Assembly: GCA_002472405.1 (NCBI GenBank)
Contig: DKRV01000043.1
Span: forward strand, 1-64,000
Origin: Clostridiales bacterium UBA7273
GTDB taxonomy: Bacteria; Bacillota; Clostridia; Oscillospirales; Oscillospiraceae
DNA length: 64,000 bases
Direction of reading: 5' to 3'
Shown in pieces: positions 33,993-42,751 of this stretch; positions within the stretch are counted from its first letter, which is position 1, and each line of letters opens with the position of its first letter. Position numbers and translations under genes: made by a program. The notes beneath the pieces are model-generated. The model made no database searches. It was given only the letters and a program-made list of their open reading frames with translations, and was not told the DNA's origin.

Positions 33993-34862
33993 TTACTTCT
34001 TGAAGGAATTGCCGCTCTCGCACAGGTGCTTTTTCTGCGGAGGCCAAAGTATCATCACTGCATAAACAGCCAGCACGCCAACGGATATCCATCCGCAGAG
34101 CTTGTAGCCGGCAGCGTCACCGGTAAACAGTGCCGCAAACAGCATCGGAGCGAAGAAGTTGCCTATACCGTTAAACGCGTGGGGAAGCAGCGCCATTTTC
34201 ATAAGATCCTTCTGACCGACGAGGCGAGACATTCCCATCGTGCCCAAGCCTGTAAGGCCACCGATAACGCCGATACCGGCAGCGCAGACTATCAGCATGG
34301 GGAAGCTGTGTGCATTTGTGTAAAGAATACCGGTCACTATGGCAACGCCGGCAGCCAGTGCAAGGCCGATGCCTACACCAAGAGTGTCGCAAAGGAAGCC
34401 GTAGAATATCTTGGATATCGACTTGCCCCATAACCAAACAGAGATAACGATTGCTGCCTGAGCCGCGCTGAAGCCAACGAACTGAGTGTATGCCGAGAGG
34501 TTGGGCTGAACAAGGCCGTATGCTAAGTTAAGAACACTCATTGCCAGCAGAAATACCCAGAAATAAGACTTTTTAAACGCCTCCGCCTTTGTAAGACCGG
34601 GAAGCTCTGCCGGTGCCCCGTCGGCGCCGTCTTTTGCGATATTCTCTGCGCCGATTGCGACCCAGCCATAGTCCTTGGGAATGCCTTTGAAGAAGAACAG
34701 ACCTGCAATCAGGTTGCCGAACAGTACAAAGCATGCAGATACTATAAGAGCCGAGGTCAGACCGCCTGAGCTTGCAAGCATTTTCGCCGTGATATTGGCG
34801 ATTATCGTGGTACCGATTGCTTCCGACATACATACAAGGCCGAGTATAAAGAATATTACATA
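33993..34862 (-). pseudogene. MFS transporter (OFA-like), truncated at the N-terminus
   Basis: About 285 residues of a major facilitator transporter: the last helices of the N-terminal half (from ILGLVCMSEAIG), the central cytoplasmic loop, and all six helices of the C-terminal half (KIFYGFLCDTLGVGIG, GVIGGLTGLGTMG). The first ~130 residues are missing. The frame continues upstream only because it runs antisense through the integrase remnant. OFA-type transporters exchange oxalate, formate or related organic anions; the substrate here is unknown and the protein is probably non-functional. Confidence 0.82.
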
Positions 34863-35622
34863 TGGCAAATTACAATGGTATTGCGATACTATGGCTGATA
34901 GCTTAAAGCCCGAGACAATAGGAAAGCACTTCACCCTTATAAGCGGCGTTTTGGATGATGCCATACGCGACGGGATCATATCCAGCAATCCCGCATCTCT
35001 GGTCAAGATGCCGCGAGCAAAGGAGAAGTTTAAAGGCAACACGCTAACTGCCGGTGAAGCAAAAACTCTTCTCACTGCCGCTAAGGATGCAGGAGAGCCA
35101 ATATACACAGCCATTCTTCTGCCTGTGGTGTACGGTCTGCGCCGTTCCGAGGTATGCGGACTTCGCTGGCAGGATATTGATTTTGATAACGGAGCAATGC
35201 ATATCTGTAACACCGTCGTTAAGGGTGACATGAAATACATAGAAGAAGAACGCACAAAGACAAAGAAGAGTGACAGAGTTATAGCTTTGGTAGACTTCAC
35301 CGTTCCGCACTTAAAGGCACTTAAAGACGAGCAGCTTGCAGCAGGATTAACGCTGGACAAAGTATGTCGATGGTCAAACGGTGATGATATAAAGCACGAT
35401 TATATCTCCAAGAAATTCAATAAGCTGCTAAAGGCGAACGCTTTGCCGTCCATACGCTATCACGACTTGAGGCATACGGCAGCTTCATTGTTAATAGTCA
35501 GTGGAGCAACACCACAACAGACGCAGGAATTTTTAGGTCACGAGACTGTTAGCACGACAATGAATATATACGCGCATTGCCTCAACGAGGCTAAAATTGA
35601 GACGGCAATCCTATGTTCTTAA
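34862..35622 (+). pseudogene. Tyrosine recombinase/phage integrase, truncated at the N-terminus
   Basis: The catalytic domain is complete: arginine in YGLRRSEVCGL, HDLRHTAASLL (H and R), then LGHETVSTTMNIYAH with the second H and the nucleophilic tyrosine. The core-binding domain starts abruptly at about WYCDTMADSLKPETIG, and the arm-binding N-terminus is gone. The break coincides with the break in the MFS gene on the other strand. A tRNA-Val gene, a typical attachment site, lies 111 bases downstream. This is what remains of an integrative element after a deletion or rearrangement. Confidence 0.88.
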
Positions 35623-35699
35623 ATTTTGGACGTATTTCAAAAAGCGCCCGTATTCGTGTTTTTCAATTTGCCGTAAAAAGTTTGCAAAAACGCAAAAAA

Positions 35700-35725
35700 G
35701 ACCCGAAAGCGTTAACTTTCAGGTC
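35700..35725 (-). terminator. Terminator of tRNA-Val
   Basis: On the minus strand GACCTGAAAG pairs with CTTTCGGGTC (one T·G pair), followed by TTTTTT, just after the tRNA 3' end. Confidence 0.82.
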
Positions 35726-35733
35726 CTAAATGT

Positions 35734-35810
35734 TGGTGGAGAATAGCAGACTCGAACTGCTGACCTCTCGCGTGTGAGGCGAGCGCTCTAACCAGCTGAG
35801 CTAATTCTCC
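35734..35810 (-). tRNA. tRNA-Val (anticodon CAC)
   Basis: On the minus strand: acceptor GGAGAAT pairs with ATTCTCC, D-arm AGCTCAGCTGG, anticodon stem CTCGC/GCGAG with loop CTCACAC, T-arm AGTTCGAGTCT, and encoded CCA. Its 3' end faces the integrase remnant, which makes it a likely former attachment site. Confidence 0.96.
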
Positions 35811-35901
35811 GCAGCTTTTGTATTATAGCATGATGCTGCGGACATTTCAAGGGAAAATTGCGCCGCGCTGCGAAAATGCAGTGCGGCGCTGTTTTTTTGT
35901 A

Positions 35902-37671
35902 TCAATCGAACTTCTGCTGAGCTTCGTAATCGGTGTACTGGCGGTCAAATTTCTTTTCCTCGGGCAGGAGGTCGAGGCCGATGGTGCCGCCGGGATTCAT
36001 GTTATACTTCGGGTCAAAGTAGTTCTTGAGCACCTTGAACACACCGTATTCCTTCTCGCCGACGTAGCCCTCGAGCCAGGGCGCGAACATCTTGCCGATG
36101 CCGTGGTGGTGGCTTATAGACGCACCGGAGCGCTGGATAGCGTCAAGAATTGTGGTGTGGTATGCCTTAAACGCCTTCTCGTCCTGCATTTTCGTCAGGA
36201 AGATGAAATACAGGTTCGCACCCTGCGGATAGCAGTGGCTCATATGAGTTGTGACGACGGTGTTTGGCAGCGCGTGGCAGACCTTGCGCACGTCAAGATG
36301 CACCTGCTCCATGTTCGACCAATTGACGGTGCACTCAAGGGTATCGGTGGTGATACCGAAGTCCATGAGCGTATCGCGCAGGTACGGATCGTTGAAGCGT
36401 CCCTTTTCCCAACTCTTCGTGACGTACCCGGTCAGGGGCAGGCCGCCGTGCTGACGGGCGATCTTTGCGATGTTCTTCGCGACGTTTTTGGAGTAGCCCT
36501 TTTCGCCGTCGGTGAAGCCGAGGAACAGGCATCTTTCCATATCCTTATAGCCGAGCTTGTCGAGCAGCGGATACAGCGGAGTATCGTCAACGTTATACAG
36601 TCTGAGCATCATGCTCGTCTCTTCCTGGTCGGACAGGCGGAACACGGATGAATAACCGCACTCGTGCTGCATCATCTCTCGTGCTGCCTTCATTGCGTCG
36701 TCCCAGGTCTTGAAGATGTAAGAAAATCTCTTGCGATTTTCGGGCATCCAACGGAAAATTTTAAGCGTGACCTCGGTCAGCACGCCGAATGTACCCTCCG
36801 AGCCCATCATGATCTGGTTGAGATCGGGGCCGCAGGCCTCGCGAGGATAGTGGCTGGTAGTGATCGTGCCGATGGGGGTGGCATACTTCTGGCTGAGCAC
36901 GATATCCGCAATGCAGCCGTAGTAGGTGCTGTTCTGACCTGCGCCGCGCGTTACCGTCCAGCCGCCGACGGAGGAATATTCAAAGCTCTGCGGAAAATGG
37001 CCGCAGGTGTACTGACGCTTTGCGCCGAAAAGCTCGGGCGCGTTCTGAAGCGTTTTCTCAAGATCAGGACCGGACATGCCGGCCTGAACGGTTATGGTCT
37101 GGTCGATCTCGTTAAAGGACAGCACTTTATTGAAGCGGCGTCTCATATCCAGCGAAATGCCGCCCTTTACAGGCTCGACGCCGCGCGTTACGGAGCTGCC
37201 ACCGCCGTAGACGTACAGGGGAATATCATGCTCTGTAGAGTAAGCTACAATCTTCTCGACCTGTTCTGTCGTATCGGGATACAGAACGACATCGGGAACG
37301 GAGTCAATGATCTTATGGCGCAGGCGGAGAATGTCGTAGGCGGTGAAGCCGTAGGCGACAGCGAGACGGTCGTAATCGGAAACGGAAAAGCCCTCCTCGC
37401 CGACTATCGCCTTGAGCGCATCAAGATGTTCCTGGGCAAGCTTCACAGGGTGGTCGGACAGGTCAACGGGATCAAAGCCGATATCGTCGGAATACTCTTT
37501 GAAGTCATCGTCTGTGAGCTTAAAGACTTCCTTCATCATTTTGTAAAGCGATTCCTTCGGGAACTTGAAGAACTCGGGATCACCCCAGCGGAATATTGAA
37601 CGGTAACTGTTGGCCGGCGCGGGGGTTTTTACCCATTTCGGCTCGAAGCCCTTATACTGCTTATGACTCAT
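35902..37671 (-). CDS. FAD-linked oxidase, alkyldihydroxyacetonephosphate-synthase-like
   Basis: A 589-residue flavoprotein of the FAD-linked oxidase C family. The PCMH-type FAD-binding domain (PDVVLYPDTTEQVEKIVAY, YVYGGGSSVTRGVE, MMGSEGTFGVLTEV) is followed by a C-terminal cap with the histidine triad SHHHGIGKMFAPWLEGYVG, matching the HHH motif of alkylglycerone-phosphate synthase. True AGPS makes ether lipids; bacterial relatives also oxidise 2-hydroxyacids or glycerol derivatives. It lies last in a five-gene operon with an FGGY kinase and two glycerol-3-phosphate-dehydrogenase-like proteins. The reaction is not settled. Confidence 0.85.
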   Translation of the reverse strand: MSHKQYKGFEPKWVKTPAPANSYRSIFRWGDPEFFKFPKESLYKMMKEVFKLTDDDFKEYSDDIGFDPVDLSDHPVKLAQEHLDALKAIVGEEGFSVSDYDRLAVAYGFTAYDILRLRHKIIDSVPDVVLYPDTTEQVEKIVAYSTEHDIPLYVYGGGSSVTRGVEPVKGGISLDMRRRFNKVLSFNEIDQTITVQAGMSGPDLEKTLQNAPELFGAKRQYTCGHFPQSFEYSSVGGWTVTRGAGQNSTYYGCIADIVLSQKYATPIGTITTSHYPREACGPDLNQIMMGSEGTFGVLTEVTLKIFRWMPENRKRFSYIFKTWDDAMKAAREMMQHECGYSSVFRLSDQEETSMMLRLYNVDDTPLYPLLDKLGYKDMERCLFLGFTDGEKGYSKNVAKNIAKIARQHGGLPLTGYVTKSWEKGRFNDPYLRDTLMDFGITTDTLECTVNWSNMEQVHLDVRKVCHALPNTVVTTHMSHCYPQGANLYFIFLTKMQDEKAFKAYHTTILDAIQRSGASISHHHGIGKMFAPWLEGYVGEKEYGVFKVLKNYFDPKYNMNPGGTIGLDLLPEEKKFDRQYTDYEAQQKFD

Positions 37672-39227
37672 CAGATCATGTTCCTTTCTTTGAGGTTATT
37701 CATCGTTGCGTAAAGCGGTCTTACGTTTTTGTATATCTTGCGGTAGACCTTATTGTACATGTTCATGTAGATCTCGTGGTTCTTGGGATCGGGCGTAAAA
37801 ACGTCCTTTTCGTGGACCATGCTCTTTATCGCCTCGTCGAAATCCGCAAACTCACCTTTGGCGACAAAGGCCACCATCGCCGCGCCCAACGAGCACGCCT
37901 CGTGCGTATGTATGCGCTTTACGGGCAGGCCGAAGGTATCGGCAAGTATCTGGCAGGCAAGGTCGCTCTTCGAGCCGCCGCCGCCGACGTACAGCTGCTT
38001 TATGTGCTTTTTGCCGCGCTTTTCCATGCTCTTCATGGACATGTAAAGCTCAAGGCATATTCCCTCGATTATTGCGCGGTAAATGTGATATTTCGTGTGA
38101 TAATCGGAAAAACCGATTATTGCACCGTATGAGTCGGGCTTGAGCACATCCGGCGTCCAGTACGGCTGGAGCATAAGTCCCTGACAGCCGGCCGGAACCT
38201 GAGCTGCTTTCGTGTTGAGTATCTCCTCGGGCGACACGCCAAGCTTTTCGGCCTCTTCCTTATCCTTGTCGCCGAACTCCTTGATAAACCAGCTGAGCAT
38301 CCAGAAGCCGCGGAACACCTGGATCTCCGGGTTCCACGCCTTATTGATGACCGACGGATAAGACGGCAGGAATGCCTGCGGCTCGAAATACTGCTCGGTG
38401 TACATCTCGATGGTCGAGCTTGTTCCGAAGGATATCGACGCCTTATCGGGGCTTGCCACGGAAAGGCCAAGCGTTTCGCAGGCTTTATCCGCGCCCGTTG
38501 CGATAAGCGGCAGTCCCTCGGGCGCGCCGGTGAGCGCGGCGGCTTCCTTTGTTATGTATCCGAGCACCTCGCCGGAGGGGATAAGCTCATACAGCTTATC
38601 CTGCGGAACATCGAAAAAGCAGCGAGTGAGGTCGTTTTCCTTCATCCAGCGCTTTTTCTTATAGTCCATGGGGATATGGGCGATGGTGCTTGCCGGTGTA
38701 TCGGCAAGGCGGCCGGTCATGCGGTAATTTATATAGGCAGGCAGGCAGACTATCTTCTTTGTGCGCGCCCAAACCTTGGGCTGCTTTTGGCGCACCCAGT
38801 TGACCTTCGACGTGCGATAGGCTATCCTCGTGCCCTTTCCCATGCCGATAAGCTCAAACACGGCTTCCTTCCACAGGGGAAACGGATCGTCAAAAACGCA
38901 TTTGCGAGCATCCAGCCAGTGGATGATATCGCGCGTGGGCTGATAGTTTTCGTCAAGGAACACAAGCGTATCGCGGATAACGGTGACTGCGCAGGCGATG
39001 ATATCGGGCACCTTGTCGGCATTGCGCGCCATGAGCGCCGTCGATGCCTTGCACATGTTGTCAAAGTAAAAGTCCGTTTTCTGCTCCGCCCAGCCCGGAC
39101 GCTGCCGGAAATAAGGCTCTGCGTATTTGACCTGTTCTTTGTCAACGATGTTGCCCTGCTTATCGACCAGTATGGCTCTCGTGCTTTGAGTACCGACGTC
39201 GTAAGTCAGTATAAGCGGTCTGTTCAT
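37671..39227 (-). CDS. FGGY-family carbohydrate kinase
   Basis: A 518-residue sugar kinase with the N-terminal phosphate-binding loop LTYDVGTQSTRAILVD and the C-terminal nucleotide-binding block QLYVGGGGSKSDLACQILAD. The FGGY family phosphorylates glycerol, xylulose, ribulose, gluconate and others; substrate residues do not single out one sugar. Within this operon a three-carbon polyol such as glycerol or a related compound is the simplest substrate (inference). Its stop is shared with the start of the FAD oxidase. Confidence 0.9.
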   Translation of the reverse strand: MNRPLILTYDVGTQSTRAILVDKQGNIVDKEQVKYAEPYFRQRPGWAEQKTDFYFDNMCKASTALMARNADKVPDIIACAVTVIRDTLVFLDENYQPTRDIIHWLDARKCVFDDPFPLWKEAVFELIGMGKGTRIAYRTSKVNWVRQKQPKVWARTKKIVCLPAYINYRMTGRLADTPASTIAHIPMDYKKKRWMKENDLTRCFFDVPQDKLYELIPSGEVLGYITKEAAALTGAPEGLPLIATGADKACETLGLSVASPDKASISFGTSSTIEMYTEQYFEPQAFLPSYPSVINKAWNPEIQVFRGFWMLSWFIKEFGDKDKEEAEKLGVSPEEILNTKAAQVPAGCQGLMLQPYWTPDVLKPDSYGAIIGFSDYHTKYHIYRAIIEGICLELYMSMKSMEKRGKKHIKQLYVGGGGSKSDLACQILADTFGLPVKRIHTHEACSLGAAMVAFVAKGEFADFDEAIKSMVHEKDVFTPDPKNHEIYMNMYNKVYRKIYKNVRPLYATMNNLKERNMI

Positions 39228-39253
39228 TGTTTCTTCTCCCTCCGTCTTTGCAT

Positions 39254-39613
39254 TTATATCTGTTTTAAAAGATCACTTGTTGCAATGACGTCCACGCCCA
39301 GTCCGAGCACATCTTTGATAACGGCATCTCCCCTGCCGATGCGCTCTTTAAGCGTCACCGCGTTAATTTCACGCATGACGTCGAATATTTTCTCCTTTGG
39401 AATATCGTCCGACACCCTCACCGGCAGCACCGGAACATCGGAAAATACGGTTTTCACCGTTGAGCATATCGTGCGTTTCGGCGCTGTCATCTCGCTTATT
39501 GCAAACTCCTTGCCTCTCGGGCAGGTGTTTCCGGTGACTGTGTATTCGCCGTTATTCTCCTCAATGGTAAGGCGGCAGCCACGAGGACAGCCTATGCATA
39601 CGAGCTGTTTCAT
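39254..39613 (-). CDS. DUF1667 family protein
   Basis: A 119-residue cytoplasmic protein with the DUF1667 cysteine pattern: CIGCPRGC near the N-terminus and NTCPRGKEFA about 28 residues on, four cysteines in all, suggesting a metal or iron–sulfur site. DUF1667 genes travel with the two FAD oxidoreductases found immediately upstream, probably as the third component of a glycerol-3-phosphate-dehydrogenase-like complex (inference from recurrent gene neighbourhoods). It overlaps the upstream gene by four bases. Confidence 0.88.
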   Translation of the reverse strand: MKQLVCIGCPRGCRLTIEENNGEYTVTGNTCPRGKEFAISEMTAPKRTICSTVKTVFSDVPVLPVRVSDDIPKEKIFDVMREINAVTLKERIGRGDAVIKDVLGLGVDVIATSDLLKQI

Positions 39614-40863
39614 TTTACCACCTCGATCTCAAAGCGCACGTCGCTGTTTTCGTTTATATCGTATTTTGTCATATCAAGCGTAAGCTGCTGCATCTCGGGT
39701 GGACGCAGGAACGGATAGGTCTTTTTCCAGACCTCCTCACCGTCTATTTTAAGGCGCAGAACGCTTTTGTCCAGAACTTTTTTCGAGCGGAAGTAGACGA
39801 CCGTCTTTGAATTATCGCTTTCAAGGTCTATCTGCTGCGGAACAAGATACAAAAACTCGCCGCCGATGTTTATATCCACTCTGCGCTGCGCCTTTCCGCA
39901 CCATGCCGCCGCGTTTCTTCCGGCCTCCTCGCCGGATTCGGAAACGAAGTCAACAAGGTCGTTTACATGCAATGCGTTTCCGCAGGAGAATATGCCCGGA
40001 ACCTTTGTCATAAGCTGAGCGTCACACACAGGGCCGCCCGTGTGCTTATCAAGCTCAACGCCCAGCGACTGGGCAAGCTCATTTTCCGGGATAAGTCCGA
40101 CGGAGACGATAAGCGCATCGCACTCGATCCTTTCGGCGCTCTCCTGGATGGGCTTATAGTTTTCGTCAACGGCGCAGACCTCGACAGCTTCGAGTCTGTC
40201 CTTTCCGAACACGCGCGTTACAGTGTGGCTCAGGTGCAGGGGTATATTATAATCGGTAAGGCACTGATAGATATTTCGCGTAAGTCCCGAGGGCGTGGGG
40301 TTAATTTCATAAACGCCGAGGACCTCCGCTCCTTCAAGAGTAAGTCTGCGCGCCATGATAAGGCCGATATCGCCCGAACCGAGGATAACACATTTTTTCG
40401 TCGGCATGACACCGAGACGGTTTGTGAAATGCTGCGCGGTGCCGGCAGTGAACACGCCTGCCGGGCGCGTTCCGTGGATAAACACCTGCTTTGCGCTTCT
40501 CTCGCGGCAGCCGGTGGCAAGGACAAGGCTTTTGGCCGCAACGGTGCGCAGGCCTTCGCGCGATACTAATGTCACGGCAAAGCCGCTGTCGGTTTTTTCC
40601 GCGCGCGTGACGAAGGTATTGCAGGCCGCTTCGATATCCGACTGCGCTATCTTATCCATGAAGCGCTCGACATACTCGGGGCCTGCAAGGCGCTCGCCGA
40701 AGCGGCGCAGGCCGAAGCCGTCATGTATGCACTGCTTGAGCATTCCGCCAAGGCGCTCCTCGCGCTCAACAACGAGCACTCTCGCGCCGTTTTCGTTTGC
40801 GGCCAGTGCGGCCGCAAGGCCGGCAGGGCCGCCGCCTATCACGATAACATCGTAATCATGCAT
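39610..40863 (-). CDS. NAD(P)/FAD-dependent oxidoreductase
   Basis: A 417-residue flavoprotein: N-terminal FAD motif VIVIGGGPAGLAAALAANE, second dinucleotide-binding motif VILGSGDIGLIMARRLTLEG (here positions about 165–184), and a C-terminal ~80-residue beta-rich extension. It resembles the small-molecule oxidoreductases related to HcnB/OoxA that pair with a BFD-containing partner. It overlaps the partner gene upstream by eight bases and DUF1667 downstream by four, so the three are translationally coupled. Confidence 0.87.
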   Translation of the reverse strand: MHDYDVIVIGGGPAGLAAALAANENGARVLVVEREERLGGMLKQCIHDGFGLRRFGERLAGPEYVERFMDKIAQSDIEAACNTFVTRAEKTDSGFAVTLVSREGLRTVAAKSLVLATGCRERSAKQVFIHGTRPAGVFTAGTAQHFTNRLGVMPTKKCVILGSGDIGLIMARRLTLEGAEVLGVYEINPTPSGLTRNIYQCLTDYNIPLHLSHTVTRVFGKDRLEAVEVCAVDENYKPIQESAERIECDALIVSVGLIPENELAQSLGVELDKHTGGPVCDAQLMTKVPGIFSCGNALHVNDLVDFVSESGEEAGRNAAAWCGKAQRRVDINIGGEFLYLVPQQIDLESDNSKTVVYFRSKKVLDKSVLRLKIDGEEVWKKTYPFLRPPEMQQLTLDMTKYDINENSDVRFEIEVVK

Positions 40864-42568
40864 TGTCGCTGCCTCCCTTTTTGCTTCCGAAAACTATCGG
40901 CGACCGATCGGAGCTTTTCATTACCTCCGTGAGCGGAACGCCGAGATATTCCGCAATTATTTTCGTGACCAGCGGCGAGCAGAAGCCGCCCTGGCACCTG
41001 CCCATGCCGGGTCTGACGCGCTTTTTCACGCCGTCAAGCGTCGGCACGCAGACGGGGCTTCTGAGCGCATCAAGTATCTCGCCGCGGCTGACCTCCTCGC
41101 AGCGGCACACGATCACGCCGTAATCGGGATTTTGGCGTATAAGCTCTGCGCGCTCGGCGTCGTTCATCTCCGCAAGATGCGGAGGAGCCTTGCGCACGGG
41201 GTCAAAATCCGCTTTTTTCTCCGCGTTAAAGAGCTTTGCGACGTACTCGGCAACATCCTGAGCGACTGCAGGAGCCGTCGTAAGTCCGGGAGATTGTATG
41301 CCGGCAACGTGGTAGATATTTTTCGTTTTTCTGCCCGGCTCGATGATAAAATCTTCTTCGTAGGTCGGCGCGCGAACGCCGGTGAAATATGTTATAATGT
41401 CCTTCTCCGTCAGAGTGGGCATGGTGATTCTCTGCTTTGTGAACACGCGCGCTATGCTCTCGGCATCGGTGGCGGTGTTCTCGCGCTCGGGCGTTTCGAC
41501 GGCGTCGGGGCCTATGAGCAGGTTATCGTGCACCGTATGCAGTATGCCGCCGCCCTTGGTGTGCGTCTGGACGGGGCTCTGCGACATGACGATGGAGGCG
41601 ATTCCATGAAAGCTTGCGCCGGTCTTTTTGTCAAGAATAGAGTTTGTGCCGCGGCGCGGATGAATACTGAAGAATCTGTCCTGCGCCATCTGCGCAACAA
41701 CGTCGGAGTAGACTCCGGCGCAGTTTATCACCTCGCGCGGATATATCGTTCCTCTGTTTGTGTAAACCGCTTTTATCTCGCCGTCGGAAACGTCCATTCC
41801 GGTAACGGCTGTGTTCAGCGAGACCCTTGCGCCGTTTTGCACCGCGTTCTCGGCATAGGCAATGACAAGATTATACGGGCTTACGCTGCCCGACGAGGGA
41901 TTTGACAGCGCAAAGGCGACGTCTGCCGATATTTTCGGCTCTTTTTTGCGTATCTCGTCGCCCATGACGATGCATGTATCCTCAATGCCGTCATGATCTC
42001 TGCGCCATTTGGCATAGAGGCTTACAAACGGCAGCCAGCTTTTGTGCGTAAAGCAGGCGTACTGCCCCGTGCGCTTAAAGGGAACGTCAAGCTCGCGGCA
42101 GAGGTCTTCGTACATGTGGTTTGCGCGCCTTATGTATTTATGCTTTAGCGAGCCCTTGGACAGGTCAACGCCCGGATGCACCTCGCCGTCATTGCGGCCG
42201 GAGGCGCCGAGCGCGAGATCGGCTTCCTTATCGATGAGCAGAACATTGAGCTTGTATCTTGCAAGCTCGCGCGCCACCGAGCAGCCGGATATGCCGCCGC
42301 CGATGATGAGAACATCCGGCCTGTCGCCCTCAAGCGCCTTGTCGCTCAAAGCCGGCACATGCATTTTCTCCTCCGGAGCAGCAGTGAAAACAATATCGTT
42401 TACAACGTGCGTGCTCGAATGCGGCGTTGCCGCGGTCATGCCGGCATCGACAACGTCGTTCCAATCGTCAAGCTCGCCCGTGAGCACGATGCAGCCGTCA
42501 CTGAGCCTTGCCGTGACCCTTCCCGCGAACTTCTTGTTCAGCTTTCTGTTTAGGCTTTTAATATTCAT
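40856..42568 (-). CDS. GlpA-like FAD dehydrogenase with N-terminal BON-like and C-terminal BFD domains
   Basis: 570 residues from ATG 42568, chosen because AAGGTG lies upstream and the earlier ATGs lack a site. An N-terminal ~60-residue segment (RLSDGCIVLTGELDDWNDVV) looks like a BON domain, unusual for this family. Residues ~80–440 are a DAO-type FAD domain (VLIIGGGISGCSVARELARY, GASGRNDGEVHPGVDLS). The C-terminus has a BFD-like 2Fe-2S domain, CRCEEVSRGEI with MGRCQGGFC. The overall type is that of anaerobic glycerol-3-phosphate dehydrogenase. It is the promoter-proximal gene of the operon. Confidence 0.88.
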   Translation of the reverse strand: MNIKSLNRKLNKKFAGRVTARLSDGCIVLTGELDDWNDVVDAGMTAATPHSSTHVVNDIVFTAAPEEKMHVPALSDKALEGDRPDVLIIGGGISGCSVARELARYKLNVLLIDKEADLALGASGRNDGEVHPGVDLSKGSLKHKYIRRANHMYEDLCRELDVPFKRTGQYACFTHKSWLPFVSLYAKWRRDHDGIEDTCIVMGDEIRKKEPKISADVAFALSNPSSGSVSPYNLVIAYAENAVQNGARVSLNTAVTGMDVSDGEIKAVYTNRGTIYPREVINCAGVYSDVVAQMAQDRFFSIHPRRGTNSILDKKTGASFHGIASIVMSQSPVQTHTKGGGILHTVHDNLLIGPDAVETPERENTATDAESIARVFTKQRITMPTLTEKDIITYFTGVRAPTYEEDFIIEPGRKTKNIYHVAGIQSPGLTTAPAVAQDVAEYVAKLFNAEKKADFDPVRKAPPHLAEMNDAERAELIRQNPDYGVIVCRCEEVSRGEILDALRSPVCVPTLDGVKKRVRPGMGRCQGGFCSPLVTKIIAEYLGVPLTEVMKSSDRSPIVFGSKKGGSDNA

Positions 42569-42582
42569 CCCCAGCACCTTCA

Positions 42583-42635
42583 TATACACGATGTATAGTT
42601 TGCCAATATTATACCGCAAATATTTGCTAAGTCAA
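42583..42635 (-). promoter_or_regulatory. Promoter with two palindromic operators for the FAD/FGGY operon
   Basis: On the minus strand TTGACT (42630–42635) and TATAAT (42608–42613) are 16 bases apart. The spacer holds a perfect 12-bp palindrome GCAAATATTTGC (42616–42627). Just past the expected start point lies a second inverted repeat, TATACA-TCG-TGTATA (42583–42597). Both positions would allow repression; the regulator is not in the immediate neighbourhood. Confidence 0.65.
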
Positions 42636-42689
42636 TATACATTAGGTTCAAACTGTTGCACAACAGAATTAAACCTTAACCTTTTGTTC

Positions 42690-42718
42690 TTGAAAACGAT
42701 GCAATTACATTGTATATT
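42690..42718 (+). promoter_or_regulatory. Predicted promoter of the glycosyltransferase operon
   Basis: TTGAAA (42690–42695), 17 bases, TATATT (42713–42718), 34 bases ahead of the start codon. Confidence 0.6.
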
Positions 42719-42751
42719 ATAAGGACAAGTTTAAAAAATAGAGGTGTTTAT

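Noticed and set aside
33993..35360. One continuous 455-codon minus-strand frame as a single gene
   Set aside because: Its first third is the reverse complement of an integrase catalytic domain; only the remainder is a transporter, so it is a chimera of two broken genes.
34862..35622. Functional integrase of an intact genomic island
   Set aside because: The N-terminal part is missing and no other mobile-element genes lie between it and either flank.
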